Source of the DNA: a bacterium | GTDB taxonomy: Bacteria > Electryoneota > RPQS01 | Reading direction: 5' to 3' | DNA length: 64,000 nucleotides | Assembly: GCA_013360195.1 (NCBI GenBank) | Contig: JABWCQ010000003.1 | Coordinates: 62,001-126,000 of the forward strand | Part shown: piece by piece, positions 33,899 to 43,029 of the stretch | How the letters are laid out: every line of letters starts with the position of its first letter | How positions within the stretch are numbered: the stretch's first letter is position 1 | Translations under genes and position numbers: made by a program | Notes under the pieces: generated by a model | The model's input: the letters and a program-made list of their open reading frames with translations, nothing else | The model's database searches: none | Told to the model about the DNA's origin: nothing

Positions 33899-33926
33899 AA
33901 ACTGCCATTGAAGTTGGCAGTTTTTT
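33899..33926 (+). terminator. intrinsic terminator after the hprK-MCE operon
   Basis: AAACTGCC (33899-33906) pairs perfectly with GGCAGTTT (33916-33923) over a 9-base loop, followed by a T6 run (33921-33926). It lies in the 248-base gap between the MCE gene and adenine deaminase. I see no convincing gene in that gap. Confidence 0.85.
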
Positions 33927-33996
33927 CTATTGATAAGAATTGAAAATCGGCGCAATCTGTGCTAACTTAACTGATTGGAAAAGGAATTCCATTCCC

Positions 33997-35739
33997 ATGA
34001 ATCTGGAAACCAAAAAGCGATTGCTCGCGGTATCTCGCGGTGACAAGCCGGCGGACCTGCTCTTGAAAAATGTGACGCTGGCCAACACGATTTCGCATGA
34101 AATGGAGCAAACCAATGTCGCGATTTTTGAGGGAAGAATAGCCGGCTTCGGTGAGTATCAAGCTGTGGAGACAATTGACTTGCACGGCGGTTTGATCGGG
34201 CCTGCACTGCTTGACGGTCATATTCACATTGAGTCGACTCTGCTGACTCCGCCGGAGTTTGCCAGAATAGTGGTTCCGTTTGGTACGGGTGGCGTGTTTT
34301 GCGATCCCCATGAAATAGCAAATGTTCTTGGTTCCGGCGGCATTCAGTATATACTGGAGAGCTCGGAAGGACTTCCGATGACTGTCTGGGTGATGATTCC
34401 TTCATGTGTTCCCGCAACTAATATGGAAACGTCTGGAGCCAAAATGCTTGCGCGGGACATGCAGCCGTTTCTTGGTCATCCACGTGTGCGAGGAATTGCG
34501 GAAGTAATGAACTTCCCCGGTGTGGTCCTGGGTCTCGACGAGGTACTGGAGAAGATCGAATTGGGCACCGGACGTCCTATTGATGGTCATGCCCCGGGAG
34601 TTCGCGGCAAGTGGCTGAACGCATATGTTGCTGCGGGTGTTGAAACGGACCATGAAAGCACAAGCCTTGCTGAAGCGCACGAAAAATTGCGTCGAGGCAT
34701 GGCTGTGTTCATTCGAGAGGGTTCAACGGCAAAGAACCTTGAAGCATTGCTTCCGCTGGTAAAACCTGAGACTGCTCACTTATTTGCATTTGTGTCGGAT
34801 GACAGACACGCCGATGAACTTCTGACCGAAGGCCACATGAATGCAACGCTGCAAAAGGCCGTGAAGATGGGACTTGACCCGTTGACCGCACTGTCTATGT
34901 CGAGCACCAATACGGCACGACTGTTCGGAGTCATGGACACTGGTGTGGTTGCGCCGGGACGTTTTGCCGACCTCGTCCATTATGAAGACTTGAAAAGTTT
35001 TCGAGCCTTGCGAGTTTGGCATAAAGGATCTGAAGTTGCGCGTGACGGTGAATTGCTCGTGAGCATTCAGAAGCCTGCCTTACATGGTGTTAAGGACACG
35101 GTGAAACTGCCTCCCGTCTCTTTGGACTCAATCAAGATTCCAAGTCATGCGGAAGTTAACATCATTGATGTCATCCCGGACCAGATAGTGACTGGCGGCT
35201 CAACTGCTCGGCTGCCTGAAAGCAACGGTAACTTAACGTGCTCACCCGGGCAAGATATCGCAAAGTTGATAGTAATAGAGAGGCATGGAAAGTCAGGTTC
35301 GATAGGCAGAGGCTTTGTTCGCGGATTTGGAATTTCTTCCGGCGCGATTGCTTCTACGGTTGCACACGACTCGCACAACCTGATTTGCTGCGGAATGTCG
35401 GACGACGATATGCTCGTCGCGACGAGGACCTTAGGAGAAGTTGGTGGAGGCTGGATCGTTGTGCAGAAAGGAAAAGTCCTGGCCTGCCTGCCACTCCCTA
35501 TTGCCGGTCTAATGTCTGACAAGTCGGCTTCGGAGATCGCTCCAGAGCTTGATGAATTGCATAACGCTGCGAAAAGCCTTGGCTGCAAGCTTAACTCACC
35601 ATTTATGACATTATCATTCTTAGCACTACCAGTTATTCCCAGCTTGAAACTAACAGATCAAGGGCTGGTTGACGTAAACAAATTCTCTATCATTCCATTG
35701 GGGGTATCTCATGAAGGCGAGGCCGCAAACCTCTTTTGA
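33997..35739 (+). CDS. ade: adenine deaminase
   Basis: A 580-residue amidohydrolase that turns adenine into hypoxanthine and ammonia. Metal ligands appear in DGHIHIESTLLTP (HxH) and FCDPHEIANVLG. GHAPGVRGKWLNAYVAAGVETDHES and FVSDDRHADELLTEGHM (Asp) follow. The C-terminal half has the Ade-specific VIERHGKSGSIGRGFVRGFG and ASTVAHDSHNLI segments. Length is as expected. ATG 33997 gives MNLETKKRLLAVSRGDKPADL, the family N-terminus, with AAAAGGA upstream. The last 29 bases overlap the start of the regulator gene. Confidence 0.95.
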   Translation: MNLETKKRLLAVSRGDKPADLLLKNVTLANTISHEMEQTNVAIFEGRIAGFGEYQAVETIDLHGGLIGPALLDGHIHIESTLLTPPEFARIVVPFGTGGVFCDPHEIANVLGSGGIQYILESSEGLPMTVWVMIPSCVPATNMETSGAKMLARDMQPFLGHPRVRGIAEVMNFPGVVLGLDEVLEKIELGTGRPIDGHAPGVRGKWLNAYVAAGVETDHESTSLAEAHEKLRRGMAVFIREGSTAKNLEALLPLVKPETAHLFAFVSDDRHADELLTEGHMNATLQKAVKMGLDPLTALSMSSTNTARLFGVMDTGVVAPGRFADLVHYEDLKSFRALRVWHKGSEVARDGELLVSIQKPALHGVKDTVKLPPVSLDSIKIPSHAEVNIIDVIPDQIVTGGSTARLPESNGNLTCSPGQDIAKLIVIERHGKSGSIGRGFVRGFGISSGAIASTVAHDSHNLICCGMSDDDMLVATRTLGEVGGGWIVVQKGKVLACLPLPIAGLMSDKSASEIAPELDELHNAAKSLGCKLNSPFMTLSFLALPVIPSLKLTDQGLVDVNKFSIIPLGVSHEGEAANLF

Positions 35740-37057
35740 ACAGAAAGTTCTTGATATTGCATTGATAACCGCAAAGTACCGTGGACTGGAAGTTGACGAG
35801 CAGCTTCAATCTCACATCGAAACTGAAATCCGGGAATTGATTTCCGGAACTGACGTCGGAAGTCGTCCGAACGGCCGTAGGAAGCTGGAAGACTTAGATG
35901 TATTGGGACATGTTTTTCCGGCCGGACTACCCGACTTTGGTTGCGGTATTGATGATGAAACATCGCCGCAGGTCGCAAGAAATGACGCAAGGATTATTGG
36001 CAATTCTGAGGCAATTAAAGCTGCCGTAGGTCGTGCCTTGGGTCTTGCGTGCACGAATGCAAGAGTACTTATACACGGGGAAAGCGGAACCGGTCGAGGT
36101 CAATTTGCCCGGCTTATTCATGATCACTCAGTTCGCCGGGACAACGCGTTTATTGAAGTGCACTGTGAAGCGCTCGACCCGAATTTTGCTCTTTCGGACT
36201 TGTTTGGAAACAGGTTTGCCGAGGCGGAATCGCAGGCGCAAATTGGAAAAGTTGAGGCCGCAGATGGCGGAACACTATACTTAAGCGAAGTGACCGAGTT
36301 ACCGGCAAGTGCACAAGCGGCATTGCTTCGACTCCTCGATACAGGAGAGATTCAGCCAACGGGATGCGCATTCGCAAGAAAGATCGACGTACGAGTGATT
36401 TCATCGACAAAGGCGAATTTGCGCGAAGAAGTGTTGCGTGGCAATCTCAAGCCAGAACTTTTTTACCGGCTTTTCTCGACCGAACTCTTGATACCTTCTC
36501 TTCGCGACCGGAAGGAGGATATCCCCGAGATCTCGCGATGCCTTCTAAAGAAAATGAAAATGATATATGGAAAGAAGACACCGGCTGGGTTTGCCGTCGA
36601 GACCGAAAAACTTCTTTGTGCTTATGATTGGCCCGGAAATGTTCGTCAATTGGAGCAGGTAATCGAACGGACGGTTCTTGAATGCGACTCAGAGTTCATT
36701 TCGGTTGACGACATCGCACCTACTTTGGGATCCTTCACGAATCATTTCTGTGAAGTGCCGAGGGAGATTGCCGAATCTCTTGCGGAAACGATTTGCGGCG
36801 CAATTGGCCCTCAATCCAGCCTGTTTGTCAGCCATCTCGTTCGCACGCGTGGCCACTGGTTCACGACGTCATCAGTTGCGGAAGCAACGGGAATGTCAGA
36901 ATCCTGCATGAGGGTAAAGCTTCGAGGGCTGGCCGCCGCGGGTGTTTTGGCTGCAGAAGGCGACAGGCGCGGACGAAGATACCGATTGGCGGATGAGTTG
37001 GAGCTTGATTTTCCGTCTAAAAACTCTGATATTAATAGGTTAGGCGAACCGGACTAA
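35711..37057 (+). CDS. sigma54-activator-like AAA+ protein with degenerate ATPase motifs
   Basis: A 448-residue protein. Residues 1-90 are a helical and linker region, 94-330 a bEBP-type AAA+ domain, and 390-440 a winged-helix-like DNA-binding end (ATGMSESCMRVKLRGLAAAG). The AAA+ core is altered. Walker A reads GESGTGRG, with R129 where Lys is expected. Walker B reads TLYLSEV, with S192 replacing Asp. The GAFTGA sigma54-contact loop is absent between LFGNRF and GKVEAADGGTLY. Later parts (LFYRLFSTELLIPSLRDRKEDIPEI, YDWPGNVRQLEQVIERTVL) are well conserved. It is therefore probably a regulator that no longer hydrolyses ATP or opens sigma54 promoters. It is coupled to ade by a 29-base overlap. 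Confidence 0.88.
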   Translation: MKARPQTSFEQKVLDIALITAKYRGLEVDEQLQSHIETEIRELISGTDVGSRPNGRRKLEDLDVLGHVFPAGLPDFGCGIDDETSPQVARNDARIIGNSEAIKAAVGRALGLACTNARVLIHGESGTGRGQFARLIHDHSVRRDNAFIEVHCEALDPNFALSDLFGNRFAEAESQAQIGKVEAADGGTLYLSEVTELPASAQAALLRLLDTGEIQPTGCAFARKIDVRVISSTKANLREEVLRGNLKPELFYRLFSTELLIPSLRDRKEDIPEISRCLLKKMKMIYGKKTPAGFAVETEKLLCAYDWPGNVRQLEQVIERTVLECDSEFISVDDIAPTLGSFTNHFCEVPREIAESLAETICGAIGPQSSLFVSHLVRTRGHWFTTSSVAEATGMSESCMRVKLRGLAAAGVLAAEGDRRGRRYRLADELELDFPSKNSDINRLGEPD

Positions 37058-37083
37058 GCAAGCAAGCATAATTTGACTTTGCG

Positions 37084-37109
37084 AAAAAGCTCCGGACTCG
37101 GAGCTTTTT
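37084..37109 (+). terminator. strong intrinsic terminator
   Basis: AAAAAGCTCCG (37084-37094) and CGGAGCTTTTT (37099-37109) form a perfect 11-pair stem with a GACT loop. Because the stem begins with A5 and ends in T5 it could work on both strands. It closes the ade-regulator unit. Confidence 0.9.
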
Positions 37110-37112
37110 GCG

Positions 37113-37118
37113 TATAAT
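37113..37118 (+). promoter_or_regulatory. candidate -10 element for hisS
   Basis: A perfect TATAAT lies 18 bases before the hisS TTG, just after the terminator, and TG occurs two bases upstream of it. No good -35 hexamer is visible because that region is the terminator stem. If used, the transcript would have an extremely short leader. Confidence 0.35.
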
Positions 37119-37135
37119 AAACAATAATTTAAGTT

Positions 37136-38491
37136 TTGAAACGAATCGAACCACGCACTTTCCGAGGAACAAGGGACTTTCTGCCATCAGAACTGATTCC
37201 ACGGCGTAAGATCCTGCGAGTTATCGAGGAGGCATATCAGCGGTACGGATTTCAGCCGTTGGAGACACCAGCCATCGAGTATTTGGATATTTTGACCGGC
37301 AAGTCCGAAGAAAACGACAAGCTGATTTATGAAATCAAGCGAGCCCGGGGTGAAACCGACGAGTCTGCCGAAAGTGCCATTGCCCTGCGATACGACCTGA
37401 CGGTACCATTGGCGCGCGTGATCGCCCAGTATGCGGAATTGCCTAGACCATTCAAACGCTATCAAATTCAGCCGGTATGGCGCGCAGACAGACCACAACC
37501 GAGACAAGGAAGATACCGCGAGTTCGTACAATGTGATGCCGACATTCTGGGGACAAACTCACCACTTGCTGATGCGGAAATTCTCGCGCTAACAAATGAA
37601 ATTCTTTCGGCAATTGGATTGCGCGGGTTCAAGATTCGACTTTCATCAAGGAAATTCTTGGCCGGCTTGTCAGAAATTGTTACAGGTGACAGCACACATT
37701 TCTACGATTTCTGCCGATGTCTCGACAAACTCGACAAAATCGGCTGGGACGGGGTCGAAGAAGAGTTTCGCAAAAACAGTATACCTGCAGACGCCGCGCG
37801 AAGCCTGATCACAGACTTGATCAAAGTGAGTGGCGAGTCTCCGGACTTACTAGAGGTGCGCAGCCGCGTGGCAAAGAGCAATATGGCAAGTCAAGGGTTA
37901 TCAGAGATTGAGGAAGTCTATTTTTCTGCTTGCAGTCTTGGTGTGCCAAAGGAGAGATTGCATTTTGACCCGACTTTGGCACGAGGTCTGGATTACTACA
38001 CCGGTCCCATATTTGAAACCACATTGCCTGAATTGCCGCATCTTGGATCGCTGACTGGCGGAGGCCGGTATGACGGATTGGTGGCAACTTTTTCTAAACA
38101 GAATGTTTCTGCGACGGGCACAACAATAGGATTGGACAGGATTCAAACTGCACTCACACAACTTAATCAGTTTGTCCAAGTACCATCAGAAACTCAGGTA
38201 CTAATTGCGCGCTTTGACGATGAAGGTGTTTCGCACAACCTGGAAGTGGCCGCGGAATTGAGACGCGCTGGGCTTCGAGTTGAGATATGGTATGACAGTG
38301 ACCGACTAAAGAGGCAGTTTTCCTATGCGGATCAGCAGCGGATTCCACTTGTGGTGATTTGCGGGCCTGAGGAACGTTCACGTGGTGAAATATCGATTAA
38401 GGATATGCGATCGCAGACACAGGTAAGTCTGTCGCGGAGTACTTTGACTGCCAGCCTGCAGGTGATGTTGGAGCCGATTGAAGTCTCGTGA
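37136..38491 (+). CDS. hisS: histidyl-tRNA synthetase
   Basis: A 451-residue class II synthetase. Motif 1 is in LIPRRKILRVIEEAYQRYGF, followed by ETPAIEYLDIL. Motif 2 is KRYQIQPVWRADRPQPRQGRYREFVQCDADI. His-specific segments are ARGLDYYTGPIFE and GSLTGGGRYDGL, and motif 3 is TGTTIGLDRI. The C-terminal anticodon-binding domain begins near residue 345 (TQVLIARFDDEG). The start is TTG, giving MKRIEPRTFRGTRDFLP, the standard N-terminus. No Shine-Dalgarno sequence is seen. The stop overlaps the sfsA GTG by 4 bases. Confidence 0.96.
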   Translation: MKRIEPRTFRGTRDFLPSELIPRRKILRVIEEAYQRYGFQPLETPAIEYLDILTGKSEENDKLIYEIKRARGETDESAESAIALRYDLTVPLARVIAQYAELPRPFKRYQIQPVWRADRPQPRQGRYREFVQCDADILGTNSPLADAEILALTNEILSAIGLRGFKIRLSSRKFLAGLSEIVTGDSTHFYDFCRCLDKLDKIGWDGVEEEFRKNSIPADAARSLITDLIKVSGESPDLLEVRSRVAKSNMASQGLSEIEEVYFSACSLGVPKERLHFDPTLARGLDYYTGPIFETTLPELPHLGSLTGGGRYDGLVATFSKQNVSATGTTIGLDRIQTALTQLNQFVQVPSETQVLIARFDDEGVSHNLEVAAELRRAGLRVEIWYDSDRLKRQFSYADQQRIPLVVICGPEERSRGEISIKDMRSQTQVSLSRSTLTASLQVMLEPIEVS

Positions 38492-39177
38492 AACTGCCAC
38501 AGCCTCTGCAACGCGGAAGATTGCTGCGCAGGTATAAGCGGTTTCTCGCAGACATTTTGATGGACGACGGGCGGGAGATCACGGCCGTGACTCCCAATAC
38601 CGGCAGCATGAAAGGGTTATGTGTAACAAATGCGCCTGTCATGGTGAGTTATTCCAACTCCCCGTCGCGCAAGATTCCTTACACCTGGGAATTAGTTGAA
38701 ATTCAGGGGAAATGGGTCGGAATAAACACACATCTTCCCAATGCTCTTGTTGCAGAGTGCCTGGATAAGCGGAGCATACCCGAACTGGCAGAATTCGAAA
38801 CCTATCGCCGTGAAGTTCGATTGCAAAGCGGATCCCGTATTGATTTCGGTCTTGGGAATGACGAAGCACTGCTGGAAGTCAAGAATGTAACCCTTGTAGA
38901 AAACAGTGTTGCATTATTCCCTGACAGCATCACTGAAAGGGGCACAAAACATCTTCATGAACTCATGGGGGCCGTATCCAGGGGCGTGAAGGCGTACATG
39001 GTCTACGTGGTGCAGCATCATTTAGCCGAATCTTTTTCACCTGCCGACGGGATTGATCCGGTGTATGGCAAGGCACTTCGTGCCGCTGAGAACCGAGGGG
39101 TTAAACTACTCGCTTTGAAGGCCAAAGTCAGCGAATTCGAAATCTCTCTTACCGAACAAATACCAATCCACCTCTAA
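38488..39177 (+). CDS. sfsA: SfsA (sugar fermentation stimulation) family protein
   Basis: A 229-residue protein of the SfsA family, a predicted DNA-binding/nuclease-like fold (OB plus PD-(D/E)XK-like). Family segments are present: KLPQPLQRGRLLRRYKRFLADI, NTGSMKGLCV, YTWELVEIQGKWVGINTHLPN, SRIDFGL, LLEVKNVTLVE and FPDSITERGTKHLHEL. ID and EVKNV give the D...ExK pattern. Function in the cell is poorly known. The start is GTG, coupled to hisS. Confidence 0.94.
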   Translation: MKLPQPLQRGRLLRRYKRFLADILMDDGREITAVTPNTGSMKGLCVTNAPVMVSYSNSPSRKIPYTWELVEIQGKWVGINTHLPNALVAECLDKRSIPELAEFETYRREVRLQSGSRIDFGLGNDEALLEVKNVTLVENSVALFPDSITERGTKHLHELMGAVSRGVKAYMVYVVQHHLAESFSPADGIDPVYGKALRAAENRGVKLLALKAKVSEFEISLTEQIPIHL

Positions 39178-39179
39178 AA

Positions 39180-40568
39180 TTGCACGAACTCGTCACACTT
39201 CAGCATGGACTAAGCGAGTCCGCACGCAAACCGTTCCCGCATTCCGATGGAACCGGTCCGCGTGTGTACATACAGACATACGGTTGTCAGATGAATGTCT
39301 CCGACTCTCAAACTATTGAGAGCATGCTGGCAGATTCCGGCTATCGTTTCTGCGGTTCAGCAGAAGAAGCGGATGTAGTTCTAATTAATACCTGCATGAT
39401 CCGCGAAACAGCAGAGGTACGAGCGCTTGGTCAGCTTGCAAATCTCTCTGCACTCAAGAAAGGTAATCCGTCAAGAGTTATCGGAATTCTGGGATGCGTT
39501 GCGCAAGCTAAGCGAAGAGAGATACTTGAGTCTCACCCGTACGTCGACATTGTGGTGGGGCCGGACTCGTACCGACGTCTACCAATATTACTTGAAGAAC
39601 GGTTCATTTCGCCGCCGGGTAGTCCGGGACTGCTGGAAACTACCCTTCTTCGTGAAGAACTTTACGATGATATCCTGCCCCGTCATCACGGTGGTGTTAC
39701 CGCTTTTGTGACAATTATACGCGGATGTGACAAGTTCTGCAGCTTCTGTGTTGTGCCCAGAACCAGAGGACGGGAGCGCAGCCGTCCGTTGCCGAGCATT
39801 CTGCGCGAGGTCGAGCATCTTTCTTCGAAAGGTGTCCGAGATGTCATGCTGCTTGGTCAGAATGTCGACTCATACCGGTGGGAAGGTCACGACTTTGCGG
39901 ACTGTTTGGCGGCCGTTGCGGATCTTGATGGCATTTCGCGGGTTCGTTATATGACTTCTCACCCAAGTGACATCTCCGACAAGTTACTGGAAACGATGGG
40001 CGGGCATTCCAAGATATGCCCTTATCTGCACCTTCCCGTACAGGCCGGCAGCAACAGAATACTGCGGGAAATGAACAGGCCATACACAAGGGAACATTAC
40101 CTCGGAATAGTCACGCGTGCGCGGCGGCTTGTTCCCGGCATTGCGCTCTCTACAGATGTCATAGTTGGTTTCCCTTCTGAAACTGATGCAGAGTTTGAGG
40201 AGACCTATAGCTTGATGAATGAAGTGCGGTACGACACAGCGTTCATGTTCAAGTATTCAGAACGCCCGTTGACCAAGGCGTCGAGAATTGCGGATGATGT
40301 GCCGGATGCAGTCAAGGTATCGCGTCTCGAACGTCTGATTGAACTGCAGCAGAAAATCGCCCGGGAGCGTAACGAGCTGCAGTTGGGAACAACAACTGAA
40401 GTACTCATAGAAGGACCTGCACCGAAAGACAAGTCAATGTGGTCCGGCAGAACTCCGGACTTTCGGCCCGTGGTCTTCCCGAAGCAGGAAGAGCAGGTCG
40501 GAGACTTGGTCAGAGTCCGCCTTGATTCGCTTTCCGGATTTACATTTCATGCTTCTAGACTCCCCTAA
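39180..40568 (+). CDS. miaB: tRNA-2-methylthio-N6-isopentenyladenosine-37 synthase MiaB
   Basis: A 462-residue radical-SAM methylthiotransferase. The N-terminal UPF0004 domain has IQTYGCQMNVSDSQ, VLINTCMIRETAE and GILGCVAQ, supplying the three auxiliary-cluster cysteines. The radical-SAM cluster is GCDKFCSFCVVPRTRGRERSR. HLPVQAGSNRILREMNRPYTRE and DVIVGFPSETDAEFEET follow, with a C-terminal TRAM domain. These match MiaB rather than MtaB or RimO. The start is TTG two bases after the sfsA stop and has no clear ribosome binding site. Confidence 0.95.
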   Translation: MHELVTLQHGLSESARKPFPHSDGTGPRVYIQTYGCQMNVSDSQTIESMLADSGYRFCGSAEEADVVLINTCMIRETAEVRALGQLANLSALKKGNPSRVIGILGCVAQAKRREILESHPYVDIVVGPDSYRRLPILLEERFISPPGSPGLLETTLLREELYDDILPRHHGGVTAFVTIIRGCDKFCSFCVVPRTRGRERSRPLPSILREVEHLSSKGVRDVMLLGQNVDSYRWEGHDFADCLAAVADLDGISRVRYMTSHPSDISDKLLETMGGHSKICPYLHLPVQAGSNRILREMNRPYTREHYLGIVTRARRLVPGIALSTDVIVGFPSETDAEFEETYSLMNEVRYDTAFMFKYSERPLTKASRIADDVPDAVKVSRLERLIELQQKIARERNELQLGTTTEVLIEGPAPKDKSMWSGRTPDFRPVVFPKQEEQVGDLVRVRLDSLSGFTFHASRLP

Positions 40569-40594
40569 TTTTCATCCATAATCGGAGCAAATCC

Positions 40595-40915
40595 ATGTGG
40601 ATTATACGCTGGCTGCTATTTCTAATTGTGATATTCTTTCTGGTCGGATTCCTTTCGCAGAATTCTGAACCAAAAGTGCAAATTCAGATAATTACTTGGC
40701 AATCACCGCAGCTGCCTCTCTCTTTTATGTTGTTTCTCGCCGCGCTTGTGGGATACATTGTGAGCCTGCTGGTTGCTGTTATCAATCAATTGCGGTTAAG
40801 AAGTGAAATTTCGGCACAAAAGCGGCGGAATCAAGCCCTTCAAAGTGAGTTGGAAAGACTACGGAATTTCATGATTGAAGAGGAAGGAACTGAAAGCGGA
40901 GTGCCCCATCCATGA
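40595..40915 (+). CDS. lapA: LapA-like inner-membrane protein (DUF1049)
   Basis: A 106-residue protein with two transmembrane helices (about residues 2-20 and 45-68) separated by NSEPKVQIQIITWQSPQLPLS. A C-terminal coiled-coil follows (LRLRSEISAQKRRNQALQSELERL). This is the LapA/DUF1049 layout. LapA works with LapB to control LpxC turnover and LPS assembly in E. coli. The next gene, overlapping by 4 bases, encodes a LapB-like protein, which supports the call. Confidence 0.87.
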   Translation: MWIIRWLLFLIVIFFLVGFLSQNSEPKVQIQIITWQSPQLPLSFMLFLAALVGYIVSLLVAVINQLRLRSEISAQKRRNQALQSELERLRNFMIEEEGTESGVPHP

Positions 40916-42054
40916 CATTCTTTGAGTTCCTGTTCCTGCTGGTCATCATTGCCGGTGGAATTGGCGCCGCGTCCTATTTCAAGGACTGGAAAGTAAGACG
41001 TAGTTCTTCTCCTACCACCTCGTACGCCGAAGGCCTGCGAGCAATCCTCGATGGTGACAATCCGCGCGCGATTCAGAAACTCCGCGACACGGTTACTGCC
41101 GATACCAATAACATCGACGCGTACTTGCGTCTTGGTCAGCTCTACGCGCAGGCCGGCGACATTTCCCGCGCCATAAAGATTCACCGTGCACTGACTTTGC
41201 GCGGTGACTTGGTCGACAAACAGAAGCTCGACATTTACCGTTCTCTCACAGAAGATTACGTGAAAAGTGGCGATAACAATCGTGCGCTGGAGAGCGTTAA
41301 CCAAATGCTGGGCATTTCCAAAAAGGATGCGTGGGCGCTCCAGCAGAAGAGTGAACTTTTGGCTGCACAGGGTCAATGGCAGGCTGCATACGAATCCGCA
41401 GAGAAACTGAATGGCCATGCCCAGCCAGGTACAAGCCGCAGACTTGCAGTTCTGAAGACGCTCGAGGGAGTGCGGTTGTGCCAGAGCGGGAAAGAGCGAG
41501 ATGGGCGTATCCAGTTCAGACAGGCCATTAAGCACGACGCCGCACTTGTCGCTCCCTACCTATATTGGGGAGATTCCTATGTCAGGGAAAACAGAATTGA
41601 AGACGCGGTCAAGATTTGGCGGCGACTTATTGATGTGAATCCTGCCCAGAGCTATGTTGCTTTTGAGAGGCTTGAGTCACAATTGTTTGACCTCGGGCGG
41701 TTTTCCGAAATTGAGCAGATTTACAGGAGTGTTATCCAGAATTACCCGCAGAATGTTCATGCATATGCGGCACTTTCGAGATTCATGCGAAAGAAAGGTG
41801 ATGCAGGGGGCGCTATTACCATCTTGCGTAATGGTCTGGAATTGAATCCGGAGAGTTTGTGGCTGCGAAGAAGACTCATTCGAATGTATCATGACGTCCA
41901 TGATGTTGACGGAGTGTTGCAGATGTCACGTGACGTGCTTTCCCGTGTCATGAAGGAAAACTACGAGTATTCCTGCTCAAGCTGCGGGAATATTTCCCGC
42001 GAGCCATTGTGGATGTGTCCAAAGTGCAGTAAGGTGGATACTTATAATGTATAG
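40912..42054 (+). CDS. lapB: LapB-like TPR protein with rubredoxin-type zinc end
   Basis: A 380-residue protein with one N-terminal membrane anchor (FFEFLFLLVIIAGGIGAASYF). Tandem TPR repeats fill residues 35-345 (for example YLRLGQLYAQAGDISRAIKIHRAL and PYLYWGDSYVRENRIEDAVK). A C-terminal rubredoxin-like metal site closes the protein, with CSSCG and CPKCSK (residues about 356-376). This three-part architecture is that of LapB/YciM, the adaptor for FtsH-dependent LpxC degradation. It overlaps lapA upstream and the SPOR gene by 8 bases downstream. Confidence 0.9.
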   Translation: MTFFEFLFLLVIIAGGIGAASYFKDWKVRRSSSPTTSYAEGLRAILDGDNPRAIQKLRDTVTADTNNIDAYLRLGQLYAQAGDISRAIKIHRALTLRGDLVDKQKLDIYRSLTEDYVKSGDNNRALESVNQMLGISKKDAWALQQKSELLAAQGQWQAAYESAEKLNGHAQPGTSRRLAVLKTLEGVRLCQSGKERDGRIQFRQAIKHDAALVAPYLYWGDSYVRENRIEDAVKIWRRLIDVNPAQSYVAFERLESQLFDLGRFSEIEQIYRSVIQNYPQNVHAYAALSRFMRKKGDAGGAITILRNGLELNPESLWLRRRLIRMYHDVHDVDGVLQMSRDVLSRVMKENYEYSCSSCGNISREPLWMCPKCSKVDTYNV

Positions 42055-42952
42055 GATTATCTTTGTGCTCTTAATTGCCTCCCTGAGTGTGGGACAGACG
42101 GTAAGGAAGTCACCGGTCGATCTGCTGAGGGAAGGCCGCTTCCTTGAAGCACAGCGAATACTGGAGGAATCCGAGGCACCGGAGCGATATCACCTGCTGC
42201 TTGACGCCCTTCGTGAACCCAACGCAATCGAAGCGTGTTTTCTCTATCGCGAAATCTCTGCTCGTTTTCCGGGCACAGACTGTGACGAATTCGCTCAGGA
42301 ACGCCTGCTTCAGGCTGCTTCGATGGGGATTGACATATCATCACTTGTACTGGAGTCGACTCCGGTAGCCGAGCCTGGTCAGTGGACGTCGGATGAGCAA
42401 AGCACGTATGAAATGGAAAGACCGTTGATTGCTTCGGTGACTCGTGACGCATTGCCGAATGATGAGACTGCCTCTGAGTTGACCGTCAGCGATAGTTCGG
42501 ACCAAGCAAAGCGGTTGGACACGACGCCGGCGAATTCAGAGTCGCACACAGACGGCAAGGAAAGAGCCGAGAGTATCACACTGGACTACAGCAAGGCAGT
42601 GGAAGCAAGGACGGACACCGGTATCATGAATTCAAGTTTGAGCTCTTTGCAGGCCAGTGCCGCCGAACCTGAGAGCGTAAGGCCGCTTGAAGAGCCGAAA
42701 CAGCCGCATGACGTTGTTCGAAAAAATCCTCTGGGCTGGTACGTTCAAGTTGGAGCTTTTGCTTTGCATGACAACGCTCACAAGATTGCGGCCAAGTTGC
42801 GATCTGAAGGATTTGACGTATTCCTTGTCCCGCGAGACAATTTGATGCAGGTCCGAGTCGGCACGTTTGAATCCAAAGAGCAGGCGCGCGCTGTTGGTGA
42901 CAAAATTAAGGCGAAATTCGACGTGCCGGCGGTTCTGGTTACAGTACCTTAA
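42047..42952 (+). CDS. exported SPOR-domain protein
   Basis: A 301-residue protein with a signal peptide (MYRIIFVLLIASLSVGQT) and a short TPR/tol-pal-like helical stretch (LLREGRFLEAQRILEE ... ACFLYREISARFPGTDCDEFAQERLL). A long acidic Ser/Glu-rich linker follows (residues 115-240), then a C-terminal SPOR domain (GWYVQVGAFALHDNAHKIAAKL, FLVPRDNLMQVRVGTFESKEQAR). SPOR domains bind glycan strands lacking stem peptides, usually at division sites. The start ATG lies inside the end of lapB. Confidence 0.87.
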   Translation: MYRIIFVLLIASLSVGQTVRKSPVDLLREGRFLEAQRILEESEAPERYHLLLDALREPNAIEACFLYREISARFPGTDCDEFAQERLLQAASMGIDISSLVLESTPVAEPGQWTSDEQSTYEMERPLIASVTRDALPNDETASELTVSDSSDQAKRLDTTPANSESHTDGKERAESITLDYSKAVEARTDTGIMNSSLSSLQASAAEPESVRPLEEPKQPHDVVRKNPLGWYVQVGAFALHDNAHKIAAKLRSEGFDVFLVPRDNLMQVRVGTFESKEQARAVGDKIKAKFDVPAVLVTVP

Positions 42953-42965
42953 TTGTCCTGCGCGG

Positions 42966-43015
42966 GAATGAATCTTGACATGACTTGCGCCGTCCGTGAG
43001 GACGGCGCTTCATTC
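42966..43015 (+). terminator. long GC hairpin between the SPOR gene and mutS
   Basis: GCGCCGTCC (42987-42995) and GGACGGCGC (43000-43008) pair perfectly over a GTGA tetraloop. Outer arms GAATGAA (42966-42972) and TTCATTC (43009-43015) are also complementary. No T-run follows. It probably acts as a transcript end or processing site. It lies just upstream of mutS. Confidence 0.55.
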
Positions 43016-43029
43016 TGACTGACAGAAAT

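Noticed and set aside
33749-33943. 64-residue open frame with TTG start after the MCE gene
   Set aside because: Its 3' part is the intrinsic terminator at 33899-33926, and it lacks a ribosome binding site and protein-like features beyond chance.
40840-41535. 231-residue open frame on the - strand
   Set aside because: It is antisense to lapA and lapB, which have strong family support on the + strand.
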